Part shown: positions 56,142-64,000 of the stretch, piece after piece
Position numbering within the stretch: the stretch's first letter is position 1
Layout of the letters: the number at the start of each line of letters is the position of its first letter
Assembly: GCA_003225295.1 (NCBI GenBank)
Contig: QHYZ01000068.1
Coordinates: 17,638 to 81,637 of the forward strand
DNA length: 64,000 bases
Direction of reading: 5' to 3'
Source of the DNA: Acidobacteriota bacterium
Lineage (GTDB): Bacteria > Acidobacteriota > Terriglobia > Acidiferrales > UBA7541
The notes under the pieces: generated by a model
What the model was told of the DNA's origin: nothing
The model's database searches: none
The model's input: only the letters and a program-made list of their open reading frames with translations
Translations under genes and position numbers: made by a program

Positions 56142-56919
56142 ATGCTTTCCAAAACAAACACAATCCAGTCACGATGGATCGCGCTGGCGCTGTTCCCCCT
56201 TTCTTCGTAGGCGATCCCCAGCGTCGCGGAATCCTCCCCCAGGGTCGTCCACGTCTTTGTCGCTCTTGCCGACAATCAGCATCAGGGCATCATTCCCGTT
56301 CCACCTGCTCTTGGGAATGGGCGGGATCCTCAGCGCAATCTTTATTGGGGTGCGGCCTATGGTGTTAAGACGTACTTCAAGGCCAGTGAGGACTGGGGAC
56401 TCGCCTGGTCAGGTCGGGGCGCGCAAGACGCGATTCTGAAACGTTGCGTTTTCAAGAGCAGCAAGAATCAGTCAAATCAAGTTGGCCGTAACGGATTTTC
56501 TTTCCGCGGCTGCAGGTATCGCCAAACAAAGACTTTCACTCAAGATGCGCTCAGGGGAGGTTTCCATCGCCATCGCGGGCGATGCGGATCTGGTTGTTTA
56601 TGTCGGGCATGACGCTTTCATGGATTTTCAGGTCCCGCCAATTGCCGGGGCCGGAGACGACAAGCTCCGGCAAACGATTGTCCTCGCGTGTGCCAGCAAG
56701 TCCTTTTTCGGTCCCTATATCCGTCAAACTGGCGCGGAGCCTCTGTTATGGACGACGGGCCTCATGGCTCCGGAGGCCTACACGTTGAAGGCTGCTATCG
56801 ATGGTTGGATCGCCCACGAAGACGACCAAGCGATTCGGCGACGCGCCGCCCAAGCTTACGACCGATACCAGAAGTGCGGCGCTCGTGCAGCGCTGAGGCT
56901 GTTCGCGACAAAGTGGTGA
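56142..56919 (+). pseudogene. Decayed gene for a secreted protein of unknown function
   Basis: ATG 56142 starts a signal-peptide-like frame (TIQSRWIALALFPLSS) that hits TAG at 56208-56210 and then continues in the same frame with AIPSVAESSPRVVHVFVALA and NLYWGAAYGVKTYFKASEDW. Around 56440-56485 the good frame switches by one base, apparently with loss of a dozen codons, to DFLSAAAG, then AGDADLVVYVGHDAF and LACASKSFFGPYIRQTGAEP until 56919. The second part is open as a 145-codon frame (56482-56919). I recall intact acidobacterial relatives that join these blocks. Two independent lesions argue for a pseudogene over a sequencing slip. Confidence 0.68.
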
Positions 56920-56966
56920 AATGTGAAGGGGGTGCCCGCCGCTGCCGGCGCCCCTTCACATTTGGA

Positions 56967-58460
56967 TCAATCCGCCGCGCTGGCCTGCCTCTTCGCGACG
57001 ATCGATGCGATGTTCAGCCCCAGCCCCTTCGCCACTCCGGTTCCATACGCTGGATCGGCCTTGAAGAAGTGCTGGATTTGCAGCTCCTGAATGCGCTGCG
57101 GCACGCCATTGCCCAAGCTGGAGACGATGTTGTCCATCAGCCGCTGCTTCGCGTCTGCAGGCAGCAACCTGAATAGGTTCCCCGGCTGTGTGTAGTAATC
57201 ACTGTCGGTGCGGTGATCGTGCCGCGCGACGGTTCCGCTGACGGCATGTGGGCGTTCGACGTAGGAATGGTCTTGCGTCGGGCCGCCGAAGCTGTTTGGC
57301 TCATAGTTCACTGCTGCCCGGCCGTTTCCGTCGAAGCGCATTGCCCCGTCCTTGTTGTAGGTGCGGAACGGGCACTGCGGTTTGTTCACCGGTAGGGAAT
57401 CGTAGTTGACGCCCAGCCGGTAGCGGTGCGCATCGGGATAGGAAATCAAGCGTGCCTGCAGCATTTTGTCCGGCGAAAAACCCATGCCCGGTACGACGTT
57501 GCGAGGCTCGAACGCCGCCTGCTCCACTTCCGCAAAATAATTTTCCGGATTGCGGTTCAATTCTAACTCGCCGACTTCCACGAGAGGGTAGTCCTTGTGC
57601 GGCCACACCTTCGTCAGGTCGAACGGATTGATATGATACGTCTCCGCATCCTTCTCCGGCATGATCTGCACGCATACGCGCCATTTCGGGAAGTTACCTG
57701 TTTTGATGGCGTGAAAAAGATCGCGCTGCGAGTAGTCTGGGTCCGTTCCTTCGAGCGCGCCTGCCTGCTCGCGGAAAAAGTTCTTGATCCCTTGCTTGGT
57801 CTTGAAGTGCCATTTCACGTAGAAGAGCTCATTCTTAGCATTGAACAGGCTGAACGTGTGGCTGCTGTAACCGTTCATGTGCCGATAGCCGTCCGGAGTC
57901 CCGCGGTCGGAGAAGAGAATCGTCACCTGGTGTAGCGATTCCGGAGAGAGCGACCAGAAATCCCACATCATCGTCGGCGATTTCAGGTTGGTCTCCGGAT
58001 CGCGCTTTTGTGTATGGATGAAATCGCCGAACTTTAACGGATCGCGAATAAAGAAAACGGGCGTGTTATTTCCCGTCATATCCCAGTTGCCTTCTTCGGT
58101 GTAAAACTTCAGCGCAAAACCGCGTGGATCGCGCGCCGTGTCCGCCGAACCCTTTTCACCACCCACCGTCGAAAACCGAATGAAAGTCGGCGTCTTCTTG
58201 CCCACGGCGCCAAAAAGTCTTGCTGTCGTGTATTTGGTGATCTCGGCGCTGGTGCACACGAAATGACCATATGCGCCCGAGCCTTTGGCGTGCACTACGC
58301 GCTCCGGGATTCTTTCCCGGTTGAAGTGCGCCATTTTTTCGAAGAGTAGAAAGTCTTCGAAGACCACCGGTCCGCGCGGCCCCACCGTGAGCGAATTCTG
58401 GTTGTCGCCCACCGGACGGCCCGCGTCGGTCGTCATGATTTTCTTTTTTTCTTCCGCCAT
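56967..58460 (-). CDS. katA: Monofunctional heme catalase
   Basis: A 497-aa small-subunit catalase that breaks hydrogen peroxide to water and oxygen. The active-site His57 is in [16 protein letters not shown], the distal Asn in [16 protein letters not shown], and the proximal heme Tyr in [19 protein letters not shown]-region and dimer motifs ([17 protein letters not shown]) are intact. The length fits the ~480-500 aa class. ATG 58460 has AGGAGG directly upstream. It is divergent from oxyR with 124 bases between them, the classic regulator-target pair. Confidence 0.96.
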   Translation of the reverse strand: MAEEKKKIMTTDAGRPVGDNQNSLTVGPRGPVVFEDFLLFEKMAHFNRERIPERVVHAKGSGAYGHFVCTSAEITKYTTARLFGAVGKKTPTFIRFSTVGGEKGSADTARDPRGFALKFYTEEGNWDMTGNNTPVFFIRDPLKFGDFIHTQKRDPETNLKSPTMMWDFWSLSPESLHQVTILFSDRGTPDGYRHMNGYSSHTFSLFNAKNELFYVKWHFKTKQGIKNFFREQAGALEGTDPDYSQRDLFHAIKTGNFPKWRVCVQIMPEKDAETYHINPFDLTKVWPHKDYPLVEVGELELNRNPENYFAEVEQAAFEPRNVVPGMGFSPDKMLQARLISYPDAHRYRLGVNYDSLPVNKPQCPFRTYNKDGAMRFDGNGRAAVNYEPNSFGGPTQDHSYVERPHAVSGTVARHDHRTDSDYYTQPGNLFRLLPADAKQRLMDNIVSSLGNGVPQRIQELQIQHFFKADPAYGTGVAKGLGLNIASIVAKRQASAAD

Positions 58461-58571
58461 GGATCCTCCTCAGTTCAATGGCAGGGCAGCGCGAAGCACG
58501 ACCCCGCTATCGCATCTCGAATCCTAGAGAGTGCCGGCCTATACTTCCAATATATAGTTCGGATACGATGG

Positions 58572-58586
58572 ATAGGCATAGCCTAT
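58572..58586. promoter_or_regulatory. Putative OxyR/LysR binding site overlapping the oxyR start
   Basis: ATAG-N7-CTAT at 58572-58586 is a 15-base interrupted palindrome of the OxyR half-site type, and it ends inside the ATG of oxyR (58585). A CTAT at 58539-58542 and an ATAG at 58554-58557 form another inverted element 30 bases upstream. Binding here would fit autorepression plus activation of the divergent katA. Confidence 0.5.
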
Positions 58587-59454
58587 GGAACTTCACCAGC
58601 TCCGTTACTTTTGTGCCGTGGTGGAAACCGGTTCGTTCAGCCGGGCAGCGGAACAATCTCACGTTTCCCAGCCTTCACTTTCCCAGCAGATCCTCAAGCT
58701 GGAAGATGAGCTTGGCGCGCGCCTCTTCGACCGCCTCGGTCGCTCTGTTCGGCTTACCGAGCTTGGCAAGACGTTTCTCCCACGCGCGCGCGCCGTCCTA
58801 CGCGAACTGGAAGCCGCCAAAGGCGACGTCGTCGAAGGCAAAGAGTTCATCGGCGGCCCCATCACCGTCGGCGTTATTCCCACCGTTTCCCCTTACTTCC
58901 TCCCGCCGCGTCTTACTACCTTCACGCGCAAATTTTCCCAGGTTCGACTTACCGTCGTCGAAGAGATTACCCCTGTCCTTCTCGACCGTCTCCGATCCGG
59001 CACCATTGACGTCGCCCTCCTGGCGCTCCCCATCCGTGGCCGAGAATTCGACGCTTTTCCGCTATTGACCGAGCGGCTCTTCGCCGCGCTCCCCAAGAAA
59101 CACAAACTCAATTCGCGCCGGTCTCTTGCCCTCAAAGATCTTCGCGCCGAACCTTTCCTGCTCCTGCGCGACGGCCATTGTTTCCGCGATACCGCCGTTG
59201 CCGCCTGCGACCGCGCGCGTCTCCACCCGCAGATCGTTTTCGAAAGCGGCCAGTTCAGCAGCCTTCTCAGCATGGTCGGCGCGGGCATGGGCGTTTCCAT
59301 CGTTCCCGAAATGGCCATCGAGAAAAAATCTCCATGCCGATACATCCGCATTGCGGATGACCAAGCGATTCGCACCATCGGCGCCATCCTCCTTCGCGGC
59401 CGCTCTCTCACCCGGGCGCACCTCGCCTTCCTTTCCCATCTTCGCGAGACCTGA
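58585..59454 (+). CDS. oxyR: OxyR-type LysR-family peroxide-sensing regulator
   Basis: A 289-aa LysR regulator. The HTH is ELHQLRYFCAVVETGSFSRA plus SQPSLSQQILKLEDELG, and the effector domain starts near residue 90. RDGHCFRDTAVAACDRA carries Cys199 and Cys208, the same spacing and even numbering as the redox pair of E. coli OxyR (GHCLRDQAMGFC). This supports hydrogen peroxide sensing by disulfide formation. It sits divergent to katA. The start ATG at 58585 overlaps the candidate operator, and no strong ribosome site precedes it. Confidence 0.92.
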   Translation: MELHQLRYFCAVVETGSFSRAAEQSHVSQPSLSQQILKLEDELGARLFDRLGRSVRLTELGKTFLPRARAVLRELEAAKGDVVEGKEFIGGPITVGVIPTVSPYFLPPRLTTFTRKFSQVRLTVVEEITPVLLDRLRSGTIDVALLALPIRGREFDAFPLLTERLFAALPKKHKLNSRRSLALKDLRAEPFLLLRDGHCFRDTAVAACDRARLHPQIVFESGQFSSLLSMVGAGMGVSIVPEMAIEKKSPCRYIRIADDQAIRTIGAILLRGRSLTRAHLAFLSHLRET

Positions 59455-59593
59455 TCCGCGTCCTCCTCCGTGGATGCTGGACTTTTATCAGATGTCAAGT
59501 TCGTTCCGCAGAGCAAGACCGCGGAAATGCCGGCGCCGAGCTTATAGACGCATACAATCTTCCGGTGCTAATATTAGAAAGTTGCGACCCGGT

Positions 59594-59669
<76 letters not shown>

Positions 59670-59725
59670 ACTTATCTTTGTGTTTTCAATCCGATAGCAA
59701 AAACTTCAAGGGGCACTAAGGGGCA

Positions 59726-60880
59726 TTAAGCCACTTGCGAAGGCAATACGAGGCGGACGATTTTGCCGTGCGCCTTGCGTTTACTTTCGTCCATGGCCTT
59801 GCCGTAAACGTTCATCGTGGTTCGGATATCGGCGTGGCGCATAAGTTCCTGTTGCACTTTCATCGGAGCCCCGGTTTCATCGAGCAGGGTTCTGAAAGTG
59901 TGTCGAAACGAATGCCAGCCGATGCGTCCTATGCCGCAACGAATGCCTGCGGGGATGATATGACGCCGCTCTACTCCCCACGGATACCAGGGCTTCCTGC
60001 CCGCAACAAACGGGCTCGCAAACACCCAGTCCTCGGGATTTTTGAACCGCGTCTTGCGTCGCCAATTCAAGAGCACCTTGGCCAGCGCAGGGTCAAGCGG
60101 CATTCCTGCATTGGAGTATTTGGTCTTGACCTCGTTTTCTACACCGGTGACGATGCCTCGCCGCACGAGGAGTGTGAGCTCGTCCCAGAGCACGTCACAC
60201 CACTTGAGCCCGAAGAGCTCGCTGCAGCGTAGCCCGGTGGCAAGAGCGAGGATAACCATCGTGCGGAAGGGCTCATCGAGCTCCTTGAGCAAGCGACGGA
60301 ATTGAGCGACGCTAAGAACCACAGGCTCACGCTGCCGTTTGCTTGTACCGCGGACCCGCACGAGCTTCATGGGATTCTCGCCGATCTCGGTGAGCTCCCA
60401 ACGCATGGCACAGTTCCAAAGCACGCGCATGAGATTGTGGAGATGCCCTCTGGTTCTTGAAGCCAGGTCAAGCCCCTTCAACCACTGCTCCACGGCGAAG
60501 GGCTTTACCTTGGAAATCGGGTAGTCGCCCCACCGCGGTTTGATCTGGTGATTGAGGTATGACCTGTATCCATTGGCGGTCGAGTGCCGCAGCTCGAGAA
60601 GCTCTGTTTCGAGGTATCGGCTCACCAGCATACCGATGGTGACCGCCTGTCCTTGAGGATGATCAGAGTTCACATCAAGCTTGCGATGCTCGATGGCCCG
60701 CCACGCATTGGCTTCGGTTTTGAGCATTGAGACGGGACCAATCACTTCAGATCGTTTTGTATAGCCGCTGTCTGGCTTGCGTTCCCGCCAGCGATAGACA
60801 AATACGAGGTCCTGCTTTTTCGACGGCCGGGTTTCAATCCAACCGTGTTGATACGTATTTCGAGTTAGCCGCAGCATCAT
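59726..60880 (-). CDS. int: Tyrosine recombinase / integrase
   Basis: A 384-aa phage-type integrase. The N-terminal SAM-like core-binding domain is at about 80-175, and the catalytic domain has Arg218 (ATGLRCSELFGLKW), His323 and Arg326 (HSFRHTF), His349 and nucleophile Tyr359 (RHADIRTTMNVYG). All five key residues are present. It integrates and excises the element at the adjacent tRNA. ATG 60880 follows AAGGAGAGC and overlaps the stop of the upstream HTH gene by four bases, so the two are translationally coupled. Confidence 0.95.
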   Translation of the reverse strand: MMLRLTRNTYQHGWIETRPSKKQDLVFVYRWRERKPDSGYTKRSEVIGPVSMLKTEANAWRAIEHRKLDVNSDHPQGQAVTIGMLVSRYLETELLELRHSTANGYRSYLNHQIKPRWGDYPISKVKPFAVEQWLKGLDLASRTRGHLHNLMRVLWNCAMRWELTEIGENPMKLVRVRGTSKRQREPVVLSVAQFRRLLKELDEPFRTMVILALATGLRCSELFGLKWCDVLWDELTLLVRRGIVTGVENEVKTKYSNAGMPLDPALAKVLLNWRRKTRFKNPEDWVFASPFVAGRKPWYPWGVERRHIIPAGIRCGIGRIGWHSFRHTFRTLLDETGAPMKVQQELMRHADIRTTMNVYGKAMDESKRKAHGKIVRLVLPSQVA

Positions 60881-61299
60881 GCTCTCCTTTTGGGATTAGA
60901 GGAGAGTTGCGGCGCAACCCTGTTGGCCTTCAGTGAAGAGCTTACACCGCTTCGCAGCAAAGCGTCCAAATCTGAGGGGCGAAAATACCATCGTCGCCCA
61001 AGTCGGCATCCGGGGATCTGGCCGCTGCGCGCCATGCGCTTGAGGGTCTTAGGGTGTAGCCGAAGGAATCGAGCTGCTTCAGCGCAGTCCCAGACCGGCT
61101 CGGGAGTTTGATATGGCTCTGTGCTCGAAGCGGAGGGCAAACCAAATCTCTCGGCTGACAGCGATGGCTTGTTCTCGAACGAATTTCCAGTCTGGCTTTC
61201 AGATCTTAAGGATGACGAATTCACTGCAGGGCGCAAGCCATGCACTCTTTGCGAGTCTGGGTTCTTGCGCACGCCGAGTTGGGTGCTGCGGTGTTTCAT
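60877..61299 (-). CDS. Excisionase-like HTH DNA-binding protein
   Basis: A 140-aa protein. The N-terminal 80 residues are polar and probably disordered. The C-terminal part has a MerR/excisionase winged helix: CAEAARFLRLHPKTLKRMAR, then GCRLGRRWYFRPSDLDALL. Such proteins direct integrase toward excision or regulate the int promoter. The frame reaches back to a TTG at 61356, but ATG 61299 has AGAGG just upstream. It precedes int with a four-base overlap, and is divergent from the unknown gene to the right, sharing an about 145-base control region. Confidence 0.8.
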   Translation of the reverse strand: MKHRSTQLGVRKNPDSQRVHGLRPAVNSSSLRSESQTGNSFENKPSLSAERFGLPSASSTEPYQTPEPVWDCAEAARFLRLHPKTLKRMARSGQIPGCRLGRRWYFRPSDLDALLRSGVSSSLKANRVAPQLSSNPKRRA

Positions 61300-61338
61300 T
61301 GCCTCTTTTCCTTGGTTCCCCCGGTTGTTATTTTCCAC

Positions 61339-61367
61339 TTGACATCCCGTCCACAATATCGTACTAT
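61339..61367 (+). promoter_or_regulatory. Near-consensus sigma-70 promoter
   Basis: TTGACA at 61339-61344, a 17-base spacer and TACTAT at 61362-61367. The transcript would start near 61374 and give a ~70-base leader to the ATG at 61445. This is the best -35/-10 match seen in the window. Confidence 0.75.
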
Positions 61368-61444
61368 GTGTGCAAACGTTTTGTAAAGATGCATCTCTCT
61401 CTGAAAGGGTTGCATCTTACCGACGAAACCAGGAGGAGTACCCG

Positions 61445-62602
61445 ATGCCTGAAAAACCGCAAAAGCCTGAGAAGCCCACCCAGGGACAAACTCTGTCCCT
61501 TCGCATCAGTGACGCTCTCTTTGCCCGCCTGGAGCGGGCCAAGCAACTCATGTCCTCGAAAAAGGGCGACAGTGTTTCGACTTCGGAGGTTGCCAAGCAG
61601 CTCCTTGAGTCTGCCCGCGAGGACCGCTTTGAAGTTGCGGACATGATGGCGAAGCCGACAGAGACACTTCTTGAGATTCGCAGGAAGGGAGAAGCGCAGC
61701 ATATTTTGTCGCGAGCCGAGTGGATACTGCTCTCGCACTTTGTGCAGAAGGGGCTCGAAGCTTATGCCGAAAGGACACCCAATCCGGTCTCCAACGAATC
61801 ACTCATCGCCGTGCTAGACGCGTTCTTGGCCGTTTATGAACTGCGGACGGAACGTGCTTCCTTGCGGGACCCGTATTACATGAACAATCTGCCGTCCGAT
61901 TGCCGTCCTCCGAAGGCGAAGGGAGCCGACGATTCGGAGCGTGCCACTTCAGAGACGGTTCGCCGGACCGTGGCCGAGACCCGCAAGCGGCTCAGCGATC
62001 CGGCAGTAAAGTGGGACACGTTTCTGGCAGGACGCAACCTGCTTATCCTGCTGGAGGACGAGAAGCTCCCCGCGGCTGACGCCGTGAACCGTGCGCTGCG
62101 CCCCTCCTTCCCGGCTCTGTGGCGGCTGGCCGCGCGCGGCCACTACTGCCTCACGCAAAAGTCGCTTAGAGCGAAGTCCACGAGTCAGGATTCCTTCTAT
62201 CAGCCGCCGATTCCATCCATTAAAGAAGGGGACTTCACGCTCTCGTTTAATCGGGGAGAGAGCAACGACCTTTATTTGCTCTTGAGTTTCCCTGGTCCAC
62301 GCGGGCCGATGTACCCGATCAGTGGCTATCCGAAGATTACAGAATTTCGCGCCATGCTGGCCGCGTTGGCCCCGGACAGCCCAATCCGCCGTTGGGAGGG
62401 CGGACACTTCCTCGGCTATATCGCGGCGTCCGAGGAAGGCAAGGGCAAGGACTATTGGTTTCGCGCTCACGAGAATGGCATCACGTTCGGCCTCTCCGAG
62501 AAGGAGTGGAAGTTGGTGCAAGCGCTGTTTCGCGAGGCGTGGGAGCTGCCGGAAATCCGCATGGCCTGGGACTCGCTGACACTGGAGTACGGTGAGCTGT
62601 GA
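61445..62602 (+). CDS. Unknown element-encoded protein with ribbon-helix-helix-like N-terminus
   Basis: A 385-aa soluble protein. Residues 13-60 look like a ribbon-helix-helix DNA-binding segment (LSLRISDALFARLERAKQLM, then STSEVAKQLLESARED). The middle is helical (IRRKGEAQHILSRAEWILLS, KGLEAYAERTPNPVSNE). The C-terminal third is mixed (GDFTLSFNRGESNDLYLLLS, EGGHFLGYIAASEEGKGKDY). No known enzyme or secretion domain was seen. The ATG at 61445 has an AGGAGG site and lies behind a near-consensus promoter, and a strong hairpin follows the stop. It may control element maintenance or transfer, which is a guess. The frame also opens at 61370, without a ribosome site. Confidence 0.75.
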   Translation: MPEKPQKPEKPTQGQTLSLRISDALFARLERAKQLMSSKKGDSVSTSEVAKQLLESAREDRFEVADMMAKPTETLLEIRRKGEAQHILSRAEWILLSHFVQKGLEAYAERTPNPVSNESLIAVLDAFLAVYELRTERASLRDPYYMNNLPSDCRPPKAKGADDSERATSETVRRTVAETRKRLSDPAVKWDTFLAGRNLLILLEDEKLPAADAVNRALRPSFPALWRLAARGHYCLTQKSLRAKSTSQDSFYQPPIPSIKEGDFTLSFNRGESNDLYLLLSFPGPRGPMYPISGYPKITEFRAMLAALAPDSPIRRWEGGHFLGYIAASEEGKGKDYWFRAHENGITFGLSEKEWKLVQALFREAWELPEIRMAWDSLTLEYGEL

Positions 62603-62624
62603 TGCTCTTCAGCCTCGTCATGGT

Positions 62625-62666
62625 AGCCGGATGCGGCCCCGCTGAGGGGCCGCGTCGCCGGCTTTT
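62625..62666 (+). terminator. Probable intrinsic terminator after the unknown element gene
   Basis: AGCCGG (62625-62630) pairs with CCGGCT (62658-62663), enclosing a perfect 8-bp inner stem GCGGCCCC/GGGGCCGC with a GCTGA loop (62633-62653). TTTT follows at 62663-62666. Placement 22 bases after the stop fits a terminator, although the T-run is short. Confidence 0.6.
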
Positions 62667-62684
62667 GGCCGACCAAGAGAAGAG

Positions 62685-62756
62685 CGGTGCCTTCGGCACC
62701 GGGAGTTTGGCGGACACGCCACCCCATGTTGGGTGCTGCAGGGCGCCGCGCGGCGC
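62685..62756. repeat. Cluster of short inverted repeats, candidate oriT or control region
   Basis: Two further hairpins follow the terminator: CGGTGCC-TTC-GGCACCG at 62685-62701 and the perfect 14-base palindrome GCGCCGCGCGGCGC at 62743-62756. Further right, GTTAAC occurs twice before the MobC-like gene (62762 and 62829 regions). Inverted repeats just upstream of a mobilization gene are typical of oriT, but no nic consensus was recognised. Confidence 0.4.
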
Positions 62757-62903
62757 TCATGGTTAACATGCTCACGCGGCGCGAGTTAGCGAAGTGCTGA
62801 CGCCGTCCATTAACTTCCGGCGCTCTGCGTTAACTCGTTGATTTTGCACACTAATGGCGAAAGGTTTGTTTTCGATCAAATTCCCTCCCGGAGGTTCTTT
62901 TCA

Positions 62904-63260
62904 ATGCCTGGCGATCAACTGCGCAATCGAACCGTTGGTTCGAAGATGACGGAGAGCGAGTACGAACAGCTTGTCGCTGTAGCCGAGCGCGACGGTTTGA
63001 CGCTGGGCGAGTGGTGCCGTGAGGTGCTCTTGGCGCAAGCAAGCACCACTGAGGGCACAAAGCCCATTGCCACCGAACAGACTCTGCTTGCGGAAGTAAT
63101 GGCGCTGCGAACGATCTTGTTGAATGCACTGTTCAAGCTCGCTCAGGGGGCAGTGCTCACAACCGAGGAACTGGACCGGTTGATCGAGCAGGCCGATGGA
63201 GAGCGATTCGAGAGAGCTCAGGAACGAGTCGCGGAAGTACCAACCGGAGGTAGGTCGTGA
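62904..63260 (+). CDS. MobC-like mobilization / relaxosome accessory protein
   Basis: A 118-aa protein. The N-terminus reads LRNRTVGSKMTESEYEQLVA, then AERDGLTLGEWCREVLLAQA, a ribbon-helix-helix layout like MobC and other relaxosome accessory proteins. The C-terminal half is helical (LLAEVMALRTILLNALFKLA). The ATG at 62904 has GGAGG nine bases upstream; the longer frame from 62838 lacks a site. It ends in a GTGA overlap with the coupling-protein gene, so the two are coupled. No relaxase gene is visible in the window. Confidence 0.72.
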   Translation: MPGDQLRNRTVGSKMTESEYEQLVAVAERDGLTLGEWCREVLLAQASTTEGTKPIATEQTLLAEVMALRTILLNALFKLAQGAVLTTEELDRLIEQADGERFERAQERVAEVPTGGRS

Positions 63261-64000
63261 AGCAACAATGGGGCCGGAACTCATACGCGGGGGAGTGGCA
63301 GAATCGCAGGTCGGTGTGGACGTGGACAGCGGCGTTTTTGGCTCTGGCCAGCATGGTGGGAATTTGCGTTTACCGCTATGCCGAAGTGTGGACACCCTTG
63401 CAGCGCTTCTATGTGAATACCTACATCCGCAGCGGCCTCCGAAGCCTGGTGATGTTCTCAAGGACCGACAGCTATTGGACGGTGAGTGCGGTGGGCAAGA
63501 AAGGAAGCCATTGGGCGCTCGACGAGGAGGTCATCGAAGTAAAGACCGAGACCGGCGAGACTGCGCTTGCACTTACGCCTGAAGCTGTGGCGATCGGCGA
63601 CGTGCGGCTTGTCATACAAAAGGTGCCGTGGGACAACGCAAGGCTGCATGACTTCTTGGGCCAGTGGATCTATCGAGACGAAACCTTCCTGGACTTCATA
63701 AAGCCCGGCCTGCTGGGAGGCATCGTTTTTTTCCTTGTGGCTCTTGCGTTGACAATCCCGAAGGATTCCCAGCGAGCTCGCGAGCGCAAAGAAGGACGAA
63801 GGCTCAAGGGACCAGAGCTCGTGACCGCCCGGAAATTTAACCGCAGGAATCGTTCCGATGGAATCGGCTTTGAGCTGACAGAACAAACATTGATCCAGAA
63901 AGTATTCGGGCAGGCGCAGCGGCTCGTTCTGCCCCGCGCCGCCGAATCGAGCCACATCCTTATTATGGGCGATACAGGGATGGGCAAGAGCACCCTGATA
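63257..64000 (+). CDS. VirD4/TraD-type type IV coupling protein, 5' part
   Basis: The first 248 codons, open to the window edge. Two membrane helices (about residues 22-40 and 151-167) flank a periplasmic domain, and a cytoplasmic segment with LKGPELVTARKFN leads to Walker A GDTGMGKST at 238-246. This layout is typical of TraD/TraG/VirD4 coupling ATPases that bring DNA to the type IV secretion channel. The GTG start at 63257 overlaps the MobC-like stop (GTGA). It shows the element encodes at least DNA transfer functions. Confidence 0.85.
   Translation, partial: MKQQWGRNSYAGEWQNRRSVWTWTAAFLALASMVGICVYRYAEVWTPLQRFYVNTYIRSGLRSLVMFSRTDSYWTVSAVGKKGSHWALDEEVIEVKTETGETALALTPEAVAIGDVRLVIQKVPWDNARLHDFLGQWIYRDETFLDFIKPGLLGGIVFFLVALALTIPKDSQRARERKEGRRLKGPELVTARKFNRRNRSDGIGFELTEQTLIQKVFGQAQRLVLPRAAESSHILIMGDTGMGKSTLI

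Larger units (their letters stand above)
59670..64000. mobile_element. Left end of an integrative conjugative or mobilizable element
   Basis: From the tRNA-Ala 3' end rightward, the gene set is integrase, excisionase-like HTH protein, a ribbon-helix-like unknown protein, a MobC-like protein and a VirD4/TraD coupling protein. No housekeeping gene occurs and the element runs off the window. Conjugation genes other than the coupling protein are not visible, so integrative conjugative versus mobilizable cannot be decided. Confidence 0.78.

Noticed and set aside
59726..60880. Prophage as the source of the integrase
   Set aside because: The adjacent MobC-like and coupling-protein genes point to a conjugative or mobilizable element. 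No phage structural gene is present in the window.

Overview
The window looks like a high-GC chromosome segment from an Acidobacteriota species (Terriglobia-like). This rests on the mix of families: four secreted Asp-box propeller proteins of about 1,060 aa, a Ser/Thr kinase fused to a PD40 propeller, twin secreted S9 peptidases, Tat-exported sugar oxidoreductase and isomerase, a LigD/Ku repair pair, and many GTG or TTG starts. No rRNA or taxonomic marker is present, so the placement is an inference.

Layout. 0-2.8 kb, minus strand: a tight operon of amidase, GerMN lipid-anchored-type protein, RNase PH (rph) and RdgB, the last cut by the left edge. 2.9-8.9 kb, minus: propeller protein A and the kinase-PD40 protein. 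9.7-13.0 kb: an outer-membrane barrel with a small periplasmic binding protein, then a convergent amino-acid permease. 13.3-27.8 kb, plus strand: a secreted catabolic block (S9 peptidase, M28 peptidase, second S9 peptidase, AstE-like deacylase, propeller proteins B and C). 28-35.3 kb: membrane-anchored peroxiredoxin, PagL-like lipid A deacylase, a truncated FrmR/CsoR regulator, an OprB-type porin, a LolA-like protein and propeller protein D. 35.5-41.3 kb: DUF72, then divergent ligD and ku with a MerR-TPR gene directly behind ku, and DUF2277. 41.5-44 kb: Tat-exported sugar isomerase and Gfo/Idh/MocA oxidoreductase. 44.5-56 kb: mostly housekeeping or envelope genes (PilT-like ATPase, CAP protein, TPR protein, tmRNA, lytic transglycosylase, aminotransferase, beta-CASP hydrolase). 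56-59.5 kb: a decayed gene, then divergent catalase and OxyR.

59.6 kb to the right edge: tRNA-Ala(GGC), with a tyrosine integrase ending just past its 3' end. Behind it lie a small excisionase-like HTH gene, a 385-aa protein of unknown function behind a near-consensus promoter, a cluster of inverted repeats, a MobC-like protein and the start of a VirD4/TraD-type coupling protein. I read this as the left end of an integrative conjugative or mobilizable element that continues past the window.

Three broken genes stand out: a frameshifted DUF998 gene whose recognisable part ends about 20 bp from the tmRNA 3' end, an N-terminally truncated FrmR/CsoR regulator, and a secreted protein gene with an in-frame stop plus a deletion and frameshift. 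The most novel material is the mobile element and its 385-aa protein. No CRISPR array, defence system or biosynthetic cluster was seen.
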